Source: Akkermansiaceae bacterium
GTDB taxonomy: Bacteria > Verrucomicrobiota > Verrucomicrobiia > Verrucomicrobiales > Akkermansiaceae
Direction of reading: 5' to 3'
DNA: 40,752 nt
Assembly (NCBI GenBank): GCA_903888515.1
Contig: CAISTY010000268.1
Coordinates: 1 to 40,752 of the forward strand
Numbering within the stretch: the stretch's first letter is position 1; every line of letters begins with the position of its first letter. The notes beneath the pieces were generated by a model, which saw only the letters and a program-made list of their open reading frames with translations, did not search any database and was not told the origin of the DNA. The translations under genes were made by a program, and so were the position numbers. This document shows, piece by piece, positions 34,973 to 40,752 of this stretch.

Positions 34973-36703
34973 ATGAAAAAACATCCAATAGTTAGAATAT
35001 GGCTGGCCGCAGCGCTCGGTCTTGGCATCACCGCAACAGCCCGGGCCGCGGACGACAAGACCATCAACGCCAGTGTGGACACGGAAAATCTGCCGGTAGT
35101 CGATATCTCACAACTGACGCGGCGGCACGTGGTTGTGGCCGCCGGCACGGAACAGGTTTACCAGGGTCATCCGACCACCGTGTTACTGCCGGATGGGAAA
35201 ACCATGTTCTGCGTCTGGTCGCTGGGGCACGGCGGGTCGGCCGGTCCCATGGCCCGCAGCGACGACGCCGGACTCACCTGGAACCGCTTGGACGACCAGT
35301 TGCCGCCGGCTTTCAAAACACACCGGAATTGCCCGAGCATCTATCGAATGGTCGATCCCCAAAACAAGGAGCGGCTGTGGGTCTTCTCGGCGCAACCGCG
35401 CATGCCGCGCATTGTGAGCGAAGACGGGGGCAAGACTTGGCAGGAGATGAAACCGCTGGGCTTGGAGAATGTCATGACGTTCAGCTCGGTCGTGCGTCTG
35501 AAGGACGGCAGTTACCTCGGCATGTATCATTGCAACGCACCGGGGTTCCTCACGAAGATGCTGCAGACGCGCACCGCCGACGGCGGGCTGACCTGGTCCG
35601 AACCCCGCGTGGTCGCTGATGAAACCACTGGCAAAGCCCCGTGCGAACCGTTCGCCTTCCGCTCGCCCGATGGCAAGGAACTGTGCTGCATCATGCGGGA
35701 AAACACACACGCCAGCCGCAGCCTGATGATGTTCAGCCTCGACGAAGGCCAAACATGGAGTCGGCCGCAGGACACCCCCTGGGGCCTAACAGGCGATCGG
35801 CACATGGGCGTGTACGCGTCCGACGGACGCCTGGTGATCGCTTTCCGCGACAAGGCCCATGGCAGTTCAACCCTCAACCACTTCGTGGCCTGGGTCGGCA
35901 ATTATGACGAACTCCGCAACTGCCGGCCCGGCCAATACCGGATCAAGCTTCTGCACTGCAATGCAGGCGGCGACAGCAGCTACCCGGGCATGGAATTGCT
36001 GCCCGACGGCACGATCGTCGCCACCACCTATATCAAATACCAGCCCGGCAAGAACAAACAATCCGTCGTGAACACGAGGTTCACCCTCAAGGAGACCGAT
36101 GCGCTGCAACAGGCGCGCTCCGCCGACGCGAATGCCTATCAGACGCCGGCCACCGAGGAAACGCTGGGCAAGGCGCTCGCCTATGTCGCGGCGCTTCCGA
36201 TACGGGATTTCCCGGATGCGAAGCTCGATCTGGGGGCGGATTTCACCGCAGCGGTGAAATTCACAACCACCGGCTCGGGCGCGCTTTTTTCCAAGTGCGC
36301 CACGTTGGGTCGTTGGTCGCCGTCTGCCAAAGCGTTGCTAGTCCGCAAGGGCCTGCTGGTTTTTGACATCGGCTGGCATGGCGCTCTCACCGGCGGCCCC
36401 AAGGTCGACGACGGAATACCACACACCGCCGTCTTCAGCGTGCAAAAGGGCAGCGCGCGCTTGTGGCTCGATGGCAAGGTGATCGCCAATAAGGATAACT
36501 TCACCAAGCCGGATATGGCGGGTCACGTGTTCAAGGTGGGCCGTGCGACTCCGGACTTGTCCGGCGAGTTCAGTCAGGGGAAAATTTCCTCCGTGCGCGC
36601 ATGGAACCGCGCGCTTCCCGACGCCGAAATCGACCTGATTTTCAAGAACGACGACAAGGGTGCAAACACCCCGGACTTCACCCATACGCCAGCCGGCGGT
36701 TAA
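34973..36703 (+). CDS. Secreted sialidase-fold (BNR/Asp-box) protein with C-terminal LamG-like domain
   Basis: The ATG at 34973 gives a signal peptide ([20 protein letters not shown] then ATARAA), making 576 residues. Four Asp boxes mark a six-bladed sialidase-type propeller: SDDAGLTW (96-103), SEDGGKTW (149-156), TADGGLTW (201-208) and SLDEGQTW (255-262). After residue ~410 comes a concanavalin/LamG-like domain ([40 protein letters not shown]). The Y/FRIP arginine motif of true neuraminidases is replaced by YQGHPT, so sialic acid cleavage is doubtful. Glycan binding or another exo-glycosidase activity is equally possible. It stands alone, with weak promoter and no clear Shine-Dalgarno. Confidence 0.82.
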   Translation: MKKHPIVRIWLAAALGLGITATARAADDKTINASVDTENLPVVDISQLTRRHVVVAAGTEQVYQGHPTTVLLPDGKTMFCVWSLGHGGSAGPMARSDDAGLTWNRLDDQLPPAFKTHRNCPSIYRMVDPQNKERLWVFSAQPRMPRIVSEDGGKTWQEMKPLGLENVMTFSSVVRLKDGSYLGMYHCNAPGFLTKMLQTRTADGGLTWSEPRVVADETTGKAPCEPFAFRSPDGKELCCIMRENTHASRSLMMFSLDEGQTWSRPQDTPWGLTGDRHMGVYASDGRLVIAFRDKAHGSSTLNHFVAWVGNYDELRNCRPGQYRIKLLHCNAGGDSSYPGMELLPDGTIVATTYIKYQPGKNKQSVVNTRFTLKETDALQQARSADANAYQTPATEETLGKALAYVAALPIRDFPDAKLDLGADFTAAVKFTTTGSGALFSKCATLGRWSPSAKALLVRKGLLVFDIGWHGALTGGPKVDDGIPHTAVFSVQKGSARLWLDGKVIANKDNFTKPDMAGHVFKVGRATPDLSGEFSQGKISSVRAWNRALPDAEIDLIFKNDDKGANTPDFTHTPAGG

Positions 36704-36756
36704 TGGCCATCGGCCATACGGCAACCATCACTCACGGAAATAAACGACATGCCAGC

Positions 36757-36866
36757 AAAGAACGCCAAGGGAAGGCCAGTGGAAAGCTGAAATGAAGAGG
36801 AAGAGATTGAGGATTGAGGATTGTGGATTGTGGATGATCTTCGATCCACGATCCGCGATCTCCTCA
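36757..36866 (-). repeat. Composite intergenic repeat: TTGGCG block plus heptanucleotide inverted array
   Basis: On the minus strand a CTTCCCTTGGCGTTCTT block lies at 36774-36757. Next to it on the plus strand run heptamers from 36805: GATTGAG x2, GATTGTG x2, GATGATC, then the inverted forms TTCGATC, CACGATC, CGCGATC. The array therefore folds back on itself. The same two parts recur at 40430-40752. Confidence 0.65.
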
Positions 36867-36914
36867 TGAGTGGATGGGTGAGGAAAAGAGCGCGCGAGTA
36901 AGCGAGGGGAGGAT

Positions 36915-36958
36915 AGCCGTCCCGGCTGTCAGGGACAACGGGCGTCCCCGCCTGTTGT
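36915..36958. repeat. REP-like hairpin pair (TCC-loop family)
   Basis: AGCCG-TCC-CGGCT (36915-36927) and ACAACGGGCG-TCCC-CGCCTGTTGT (36935-36958, one mismatch) are separated by seven bases. They share the TCC loop with the REP cluster at 28118-28197 and sit just outside the last attC-like site. Confidence 0.7.
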
Positions 36959-36992
36959 TTGCCGCCACCGAAACGGCTTCATGATTTCTGGC

Positions 36993-37092
36993 GCAGAACG
37001 CCCCAAGGGCCTGCCACCGGCAGATATTGAAGGGAGGTTGTCATGGAAATACAAGAGTTAAACGCCGGTTGCCCAGCCATGAATTGTTTGCT
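36993..37092 (-). other. attC-like cassette recombination site 5 (after the 104-aa gene)
   Basis: Minus strand: 5' core AGCAAAC (37092-37086), arm GGCTGGGCAACCGGC (37078-37064), ~40-base centre, arm GCCGGTGGCAGGCC (37021-37008), 3' core GTTCTGC (36999-36993). The arms pair with bulges, as expected for attC. This is the last site of the array on this side. Confidence 0.6.
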
Positions 37093-37102
37093 GATTGTTT
37101 GG

Positions 37103-37417
37103 TCATCTTGCGGACAGATCAAGCCATTTGTATACAACGAAAATGGACAGTCCGGCTCCAACTGCAAGTTCGAGGGTTAACCATACCCAAAAGCAAATTG
37201 GATCGCGCGAGTGTGAGATTAGACGGTTATCCTTACCCTTGGATGCAACCATACCCGCTCGCCAGTCTGAAATTGCGATTGATATGATTCCAATTCCCAT
37301 AAGAAGCATGAAGACCGCCGGACCTTGGCTCTCTCCCCAGCGTATGGCCGCGGTAACTGCAATCAATCCCAGTACAATTACCGCGATGACCATTAATGTT
37401 TTTCCGCGATTCTTCAT
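37103..37417 (-). CDS. Small membrane protein, 104 aa (cassette gene)
   Basis: Three predicted hydrophobic segments: LMVIAVIVLGLIAVTAAI (residues ~8-25), FMLLMGIGIISIAI (~36-49) and FWVWLTLELAVGAGLSIFVV (~76-95). The N-terminus is basic (MKNRGK). No recognised family. It lies between two attC-like sites and runs in the cassette direction, so I read it as a single-gene cassette. The stop is 11 bases before the core of site 5. Confidence 0.65.
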   Translation of the reverse strand: MKNRGKTLMVIAVIVLGLIAVTAAIRWGESQGPAVFMLLMGIGIISIAISDWRAGMVASKGKDNRLISHSRDPICFWVWLTLELAVGAGLSIFVVYKWLDLSAR

Positions 37418-37418
37418 T

Positions 37419-37514
37419 GGCAGCTACGTCAAAGTCCTGCTGTCGGGTCAGGTTGGGGTGACTGCGGTTGAAACTGTGGAGCTATTGCCGGTCAGCAGCG
37501 ACGACTTGTTCGCT
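37419..37514 (-). other. attC-like site 4 (after hicB)
   Basis: 5' core AGCGAAC (37514-37508) starts immediately after the hicB stop codon. The arms AGTCGTCGCTGCTGACCGG and the reverse complement of AGTCCTGCTGTCGGG pair imperfectly. The 3' core is degenerate (GTAGCTG, 37427-37421). The 104-aa gene starts at 37417, just past it. Confidence 0.55.
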
Positions 37515-37922
37515 TTATCCTTGTTCGTGTGCTGCCACGTACTCCATGGCGGCATGCGCCAGCAAGCCTGAGCGTGATCCGCCTTGGCGGGCTGCAAATG
37601 AATCGATCTGCACCAGAAGCCGCTCGGGCAGCGTAATATTGACCCTCTTCGCCTTGCCTGAGAGCTTCGACACGTCCACATCAACCAGAGCCCAGACTCC
37701 GCCCCGGAAGATCTTGTTCGACCGATAGTATTCGACGCTCCGTGGTGAGGGAACCGGTTCCCCGTCGATCATTAAGCCTTCGATGTGGCATTCAATCGCC
37801 TCAATGGCGTTCGAGAGTGCTTCATCAGTTGTGGTTCCGGCCGAAAAGCAGCCGGGCATATCTGGAACTGTGACACCGTAATCGGAGTCGCTGTCCTTGT
37901 GAATGACAATTGGGAATCTCAT
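37515..37922 (-). CDS. hicB: HicB antitoxin
   Basis: 135 residues. The N-terminal HicB fold (VIHKDSDSDYGVTVPDMPGC, FSAGTTTDEALSNAIEAIEC, EGLMIDGEPVPSP) is the partial RNase-H-like domain that binds HicA. The C-terminal ~40 residues (KRVNITLPERLLVQIDSFAA, SRSGLLAHAAMEYV) form a ribbon-helix-helix DNA-binding domain that would repress the operon promoter. The reading frame is intact and full length. It starts four bases after the remains of hicA, the normal hicA-hicB order, but hicA carries a nonsense codon. HicB is therefore an antitoxin without a functional partner unless the stop is read through. The stop codon abuts attC-like site 4. Confidence 0.88.
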   Translation of the reverse strand: MRFPIVIHKDSDSDYGVTVPDMPGCFSAGTTTDEALSNAIEAIECHIEGLMIDGEPVPSPRSVEYYRSNKIFRGGVWALVDVDVSKLSGKAKRVNITLPERLLVQIDSFAARQGGSRSGLLAHAAMEYVAAHEQG

Positions 37923-37926
37923 GGTT

Positions 37927-38118
37927 TCAGGGTGGCCAAGGCCATCCAGCTTGGTGGAAGATGCTCCTCAACGTGCCGCGCGGGAAGTCCTTCTTCGGGT
38001 GCGGCACTGTGACACGTCCGCCTCGCTGGTGATGTTTCTATTGATGGTGTGACCCGCGGACATTCGCCAGCTCCCAGCCCTCTGCCTTGAGTTTGGAGAT
38101 GATGTCACGACTAGTCAC
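37927..38118 (-). pseudogene. hicA: hicA toxin with in-frame TAG at codon 27
   Basis: From the GTG at 38118 the frame reads VTSRDIISKLKAEGWELANV then RGSHHQ, a TAG (38040-38038), then KHHQRGGRVTVPHPKKDFPR and GTLRSIFHQAGWP up to TGA at 37927. Family members read GSHHxY/FxHP...GRVTVPHPKKD, so the TAG replaces the aromatic residue following the catalytic His region. The rest of the frame is kept without indels (63 sense codons before the stop, counting the TAG), which points to a recent single-base loss, readthrough, or a sequencing error. HicA is an mRNA interferase of dsRBD fold; the 26-residue product would lack most of it. Because it is broken, it is easily overlooked. Confidence 0.8.
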
Positions 38119-38124
38119 GGATGC

Positions 38125-38152
38125 AAAATACACACGATACACACTCCGTCAA
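38125..38152 (-). promoter_or_regulatory. Promoter of hicAB, inside the cassette
   Basis: Minus strand: TTGACG (38152-38147), 16-bp spacer, TATTTT (38130-38125), six bases to the GTG of hicA. The cassette thus carries its own promoter, as is usual for toxin-antitoxin cassettes. It has the same leaderless layout as the RHH antitoxin promoter. Confidence 0.6.
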
Positions 38153-38170
38153 GCCCAGATTTTGGTTTTT

Positions 38171-38262
38171 CTTAGCGTTAGAGTGGATGCACCGGCGGTG
38201 GCGAGCTCGAATTCAAAGAAGGACGTTGTCGCCAGTTGCATCCCACGGCTTTATTGTTCGCC
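38171..38262 (-). other. attC-like site 3 (after the 158-aa gene)
   Basis: 5' core GGCGAAC (38262-38256) overlaps the last codons of the upstream gene. Arms GTGGGATGCAACTGGCGAC (38246-38228) and the reverse complement of GTGGATGCACCGGC (38183-38196) pair with two bulged bases. The 3' core is degenerate (GCTAAG region, 38180-38171). Confidence 0.6.
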
Positions 38263-38727
38263 TTCAGAAGTCCTTGGTGCGCTCGAGCTCCAAGACAACG
38301 AATCGATTGGTGCGAGCTGATCCCACGTCGGGTCAACCTCGCCACCAAAGTATCCGGTGACAGTAATCCCGCAATAGATGCTACCCTCTGCAAGGTCTCG
38401 GAATCTCCAGCCTCCGAGCCGAATTCCGTAGTCAATCGGATTGTCCGGTGGCAGGCGGTCAGGTCGCATACTTTGCTCATCGTCAGGGATCAAAAAATAC
38501 TGCTGTCCAGGACCAGCGTATACAGCGCCGATAATGGAAATTCGCTTGTCCCGCAGATTGATCCGCTCCTTCCTTACCTCGGACACCTCATAAACTCTCT
38601 CGACTTGTGGAGTACCGTCTGACTTAGGGGTCGGTTCAATAGGGAATGGCTCCTGAGCGAAACGTCCGAAATACCCGACGGCTACCAAGGCTGCTCCCAG
38701 AATCACATGATGTAGTCTGATCTTCAA
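38251..38727 (-). CDS. Membrane-anchored hypothetical protein, 158 aa (cassette gene)
   Basis: TTG start at 38727, 14 bases after the cassette boundary core. The N-terminal hydrophobic segment (IRLHHVILGAALVAVGYFG) is a signal anchor or signal peptide. The rest is beta-rich (ERINLRDKRISIIGAVYAGP, GQQYFLIPDDEQ, IYCGITVTGYFGGE) and may be an OB-like fold, by eye only. The last residues (SEGEQ) are encoded by the attC core. The family is not recognised. The core before the gene (GTTCGCC) is the exact complement of the core after it (GGCGAAC), strong support for a single-gene cassette. Confidence 0.65.
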   Translation of the reverse strand: MKIRLHHVILGAALVAVGYFGRFAQEPFPIEPTPKSDGTPQVERVYEVSEVRKERINLRDKRISIIGAVYAGPGQQYFLIPDDEQSMRPDRLPPDNPIDYGIRLGGWRFRDLAEGSIYCGITVTGYFGGEVDPTWDQLAPIDSLSWSSSAPRTSEGEQ

Positions 38728-38734
38728 ATTTTCC

Positions 38735-38828
38735 GGCGAACGTCGCGCTATGGCAGCCGCGTGTTTGGGTTGTGGTTGTGGGGTGGTTGATCAGCCTCTG
38801 GCGGCTTGCCATCAGTGCCTTGTTCGCT
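38735..38828 (-). other. attC-like site 2 (after the 148-aa gene)
   Basis: 5' core AGCGAAC (38828-38822), arm CTGATGGCAAGCCGC (38815-38801), variable centre, arm GCGGCTGCCATAGCG (38760-38746), 3' core GTTCGCC (38741-38735). ATGGCAAGCCGC against ATGGCAGCCGC pairs perfectly apart from one bulged A, the classic asymmetry that tells integron integrase which strand to use. Confidence 0.75.
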
Positions 38829-39194
38829 GCTCTGACTTCGACGGGGCATCGCACGATATAAAAGATAACAGATGCCTCCCACGAAGACGAGCATAAGTAG
38901 ATGTTTGATAACAAGCAGATTCCATTGTCCGATGGCCAAATTAGCGGCCACCAGAGCAAAGAACCCTATAAATCCCCATCTCTTCATACGTAACATTCCA
39001 ATCGCAAATACTCCTTGAAGAATAACATGGGCAATATTGTACTTTGCATGCCAGGACAGGCTACTCTGGCTGTAGGCGGTGGCAAACAAAGTTGGAAGAC
39101 AGATAAACCCAAACAGAAGAAAGCCACATACGATCGTGACGATCATGGGCCGCTTTGGGCCATCCTCCACCCACGCCTTGTTCGCCTTCTTCAT
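38748..39194 (-). CDS. Four-segment membrane protein, 148 aa (cassette gene)
   Basis: The ATG at 39194 overlaps the stop of the upstream gene as ATGA, which argues for this start over one at 39242. Four hydrophobic segments are visible: MIVTIVCGFLLFGFICLPTL, YNIAHVILQGVFAIGML, WGFIGFFALVAANLAIG and LLVIKHLLMLVFVGGICYLL. The N-terminus (KRPMIVTI) resembles small membrane proteins often carried as cassettes; no function is known. The last ~26 residues (EQGTDGKPPEADQPPHNHNP and on) are encoded by attC-like site 2, so they are probably not a functional domain. The first residues (MKKANKAWVEDG) read through a half core site. Confidence 0.6.
   Translation of the reverse strand: MKKANKAWVEDGPKRPMIVTIVCGFLLFGFICLPTLFATAYSQSSLSWHAKYNIAHVILQGVFAIGMLRMKRWGFIGFFALVAANLAIGQWNLLVIKHLLMLVFVGGICYLLYRAMPRRSQSSEQGTDGKPPEADQPPHNHNPNTRLP
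39180..39186 (-). other. attC half-site (5' core only)
   Basis: GGCGAAC followed by AAGGCG on the minus strand, as at the other sites, but no pairing arm or 3' core follows. It lies inside the start of the 148-aa gene. Confidence 0.4.
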
Positions 39195-39577
39195 CTTTTG
39201 GTGTAAATCTTGCGTGTCTGATCTTCGTTCCAGTAGTAGCATGTCCGGGCATTAAGATCCCATTCGGCCCATGCCGGAAGGTAGGCCGTGCCGGAATCCC
39301 ACGTCAACTCTGCGGACTGGAGAAGCCCACCTGGCGCCTCTCCGTATGAATTGCCTTCGAGGTCCTCAATCGAAATGAAGGTGAGCGTATCCGAATGAAC
39401 TCCCCATCGGTAGATTGGAAGCGGGAGATAATAAATCGGACGCATCGAAACGATCTCGAAATACTTCCCATCGAGGGACTTCTTCCGCGAATACTCAATC
39501 CGGCCGAAATAGGAATAGGCTCCCAATGCAGCTAGAAGCAATATCGCTGAGGCAATGACTTTCGTGCGACGGCTCAT
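39191..39577 (-). CDS. Membrane-anchored hypothetical protein, 128 aa (cassette gene)
   Basis: The signal anchor (VIASAILLLAALGAYSYFG) follows a basic start (MSRRTK). The remainder is beta-rich with many aromatics (SLDGKYFEIVSMRPIYYLPL, DTLTFISIEDLEGNSYG, TCYYWNEDQTRKIYTKR). The family is not recognised. It begins seven bases after the core GTTCGCC of attC-like site 1. Immediately past its stop lies GGCGAAC (39186-39180), the exact complement, but no second half of an attC. It therefore seems to have been fused to the following cassette, with ATGA stop/start overlap. Confidence 0.6.
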   Translation of the reverse strand: MSRRTKVIASAILLLAALGAYSYFGRIEYSRKKSLDGKYFEIVSMRPIYYLPLPIYRWGVHSDTLTFISIEDLEGNSYGEAPGGLLQSAELTWDSGTAYLPAWAEWDLNARTCYYWNEDQTRKIYTKR

Positions 39578-39583
39578 TTCATT

Positions 39584-39679
39584 GGCGAACGTTCAATGTG
39601 CATCTGCGGGCGCGGTTGGATCAGTGGTTGAAGCGTGATTAGAGGGCTTATGCCCGTCGGATGGCACGGCTTGTTGTGC
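39584..39679 (-). other. attC-like site 1 (after the GspG-like gene)
   Basis: 5' core GCACAAC (39679-39673), arm GTGCCATCCGACGGGC (39667-39652), centre, arm GCGCCCGCAGATGCAC (39613-39598), 3' core GTTCGCC (39590-39584). The arms pair with two bulged bases and one mismatch. The 5' core is the exact complement of GTTGTGC at the start of this cassette (40093-40087). Confidence 0.75.
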
Positions 39680-40078
39680 ATCTTGATCAGGATCGTTTGA
39701 AAACTGAATTTCGAGATCGGCATCATAGTCCCTTCCGCCTGGCTTGCCATCACGTCCAAAACTCAGGATACGACAATACCCTTGTTTTACATCCGCTACC
39801 TCAAAGACAAACTCATGCCCCCATGCATCTCGGTCAAATTCCCCGTGCCTTATATAGACAATGTTCTTCTCATTAACGGTTAACTCGGCCAGATTTTTCG
39901 GCCATCGATCAAAATCCGCCTGAAATCCTATTACCGCATGCCATATCGTCTTAAGCTCGCCCTTTGTCGTGGACACCTTCACGCCTGGATCTGGTGCGTT
40001 CGCCCACACGCGCAATAATGATATGCCGCCAATAATTGCCAGCAGAAGCAGAGTCGTGATTATTAGGGCTCTTCTCAT
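39593..40078 (-). CDS. GspG-like (type II secretion pseudopilin C-domain) anchored protein, 161 aa (cassette gene)
   Basis: N-terminal membrane anchor (LIITTLLLLAIIGGISLLRV). The C-terminal half shows the GspG pattern: helix (TIWHAVIGFQADFDRWPKNL), RDAWGHEFVFEV, ILSFGRDGKPGG and DYDADLEI, the calcium-loop region of T2SS major pseudopilins. The prepilin peptidase site (GFTLIE) is missing, so it is not a processed pseudopilin but a stand-alone relative. The last ~28 residues (AQQAVPSDGHKPSNHASTTD and on) are translated attC-like site 1. The cassette begins at the core GTTGTGC nine bases before the ATG. Confidence 0.7.
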   Translation of the reverse strand: MRRALIITTLLLLAIIGGISLLRVWANAPDPGVKVSTTKGELKTIWHAVIGFQADFDRWPKNLAELTVNEKNIVYIRHGEFDRDAWGHEFVFEVADVKQGYCRILSFGRDGKPGGRDYDADLEIQFSNDPDQDAQQAVPSDGHKPSNHASTTDPTAPADAH

Positions 40079-40086
40079 TTATTTTT

Positions 40087-40093
40087 GCACAAC
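40087..40093 (-). other. Upstream cassette boundary core (GTTGTGC)
   Basis: On the minus strand GTTGTGC, nine bases before the GspG-like start, is the exact complement of the core following that gene. This marks the junction where the first visible cassette would have been inserted. Confidence 0.5.
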
Positions 40094-40119
40094 AGTGTTT
40101 ATTCGTAGCCCCTCTGGAA

Positions 40120-40253
40120 GTGATATCCGGGAGGGTTGACGATGGAAGGATGTGCGTAATGCGTTGATTTGACAAGGATTTCTTTTCGTCGGGTGCGCAT
40201 ATCCGGCTGGGATGGACCCGGGTTTTCCGGGAACCCGGTCTAGCGGATATCAC
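40120..40253. repeat. Long inverted repeat with inner hairpin
   Basis: GTGATATCCG (40120-40129) and CGGATATCAC (40244-40253) are perfect 10-bp inverted arms. Inside is a second hairpin (40215-40240: GACCCGGGTT ... AACCCGGTC). It might be a small non-autonomous element. No gene is seen here. Confidence 0.45.
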
Positions 40254-40342
40254 GGTCAGGGTCAGCCCGGGGGAGCCCCGGGGCCGGGGTCTGAAGTCAG
40301 TTCAGGGGGGGGGCATGGGCGCGGAACGTCGATGAAGAAAGA

Positions 40343-40399
40343 CACGGGCAGGAATGCCCGTGCTCCGTTGTAAGAGAAGACTCAGGCAGGAATGCCTGA
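40343..40399. repeat. REP-like hairpin pair (GGAA-loop family)
   Basis: CACGGGCA-GGAA-TGCCCGTG (40343-40362) and TCAGGCA-GGAA-TGCCTGA (40382-40399), perfect stems of 8 and 7 bp; a second REP type distinct from the TCC-loop family. Confidence 0.7.
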
Positions 40400-40429
40400 A
40401 CTCCCAGGAACGCCTGACCTCCTTTTTTT

Positions 40430-40608
40430 CTTCCCTTGGCGTGCTTGGCGGCTTGGCGGTTAATCTTCTCTTCTTCTTCAATCCTCTATCCACAATCCTC
40501 AATCTCTTCCTCTTCACCCATGACCAATCAAGATAGGAGATCGAGGATCGTGGATCGAAGATCGAAGATCATCCACTATCCACTATCCACAATCCACAAA
40601 CCACAATA
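40430..40608 (+). repeat. Composite intergenic repeat, copy 2, with inverted heptad array
   Basis: The TTGGCG block (CTTCCCTTGGCGTGCTTGG, 40430-40448, continuing to GGCGGTTAATC) is followed by loose heptads (AATCCTC, TATCCAC). From 40539 a fold-back array follows: GATCGAG, GATCGTG, GATCGAA x2, GATCATC, then CACTATC x2, CACAATC, CACAAAC, CACAATA. No gene is present in 40079-40752. Confidence 0.65.
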
Positions 40609-40614
40609 TCTACC

Positions 40615-40752
40615 TCTTCCCTTGGCGTTCTTGGCGCCTTGGCGGTTAGAAAATCTTCTCCTCAATCCTCAATCCTCAATCCTCAATCCTCAATCCTCAA
40701 TCCTCAATCCTCAATCCTCAATCCTCAATCCTCAATCCTCAATCCTCAATCC
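40615..40752 (+). repeat. Composite intergenic repeat, copy 3, ending in a perfect heptanucleotide satellite
   Basis: A second TTGGCG block (CTTCCCTTGGCGTTCTTGG onward) leads into CTCAATC repeated about 13 times without error from 40661 to the window end, where it continues. Such tracts are unstable in replication and assembly. Confidence 0.85.

Noticed and set aside
40120..40253. A sixth attC site
   Set aside because: The arms lack adjoining RYYYAAC/GTT cores and end 27 bases short of the cassette boundary core.
40539..40752. CRISPR array
   Set aside because: Units are 7 bp without spacers; a simple heptanucleotide repeat.

Overview
The window looks like chromosome from a GC-rich member of the Verrucomicrobiota or a close relative. 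I infer this from protein style: giant secreted beta-rich proteins ending in a DSDHDG-type linker plus a small beta-sandwich, an autotransporter barrel, paired HtrA-like proteases, and intergenic REP hairpins and heptanucleotide repeats. Shine-Dalgarno sites are poor throughout. No rRNA, tRNA or CRISPR array was seen.

Layout. 2-1867: 3' part of an autotransporter. 1918-24999: one 7693-residue secreted protein built from twelve repeats of a ~2.03-kb module. Eleven modules carry exactly seven RCC1 blades, which predicts eleven seven-bladed propellers separated by three kinds of beta domain. 25094-27850: a secreted chimera of a degenerate formylglycine-generating-enzyme fold and an alpha/beta hydrolase. 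27916-28197: an orphan ribbon-helix-helix antitoxin whose 3' end is REP sequence. 28267-30879: a conserved hypothetical protein, an HtrA-like protease, and a protease-fold protein without catalytic His or Ser and with a PDZ domain inserted in the fold. 31068-32312 (minus): an AAA/DUF4143 ATPase with a palindromic operator. 32523-34202: NAD-type malic enzyme. 34305-34852: a decayed gene. 34973-36703: a sialidase-fold secreted protein.

36993-40093 (minus strand) is the most notable region. Six small gene units lie in one orientation, separated by five ~95-100-bp attC-like recombination sites with imperfect palindromic arms, bulged bases and 7-bp core sites. In three units the core at the start is the exact complement of the core after the gene, as the integron gene-cassette model predicts. 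I read this as an integron cassette array, or a CALIN, since no integrase is visible. Cargo: a GspG-like anchored protein, three other membrane or membrane-anchored proteins, a membrane-anchored hypothetical, and hicAB in which hicA has an in-frame TAG.

Two themes recur. Both toxin-antitoxin loci have lost the toxin and kept the antitoxin. Three mobile-type genes (RHH antitoxin, AAA ATPase, hicA) share one compact promoter layout: TTGACA/G, 16 bp, TATNTN, 6 bp, start codon, which predicts leaderless transcripts. The pentamer CTAAC/GTTAG also looks over-represented across the window.
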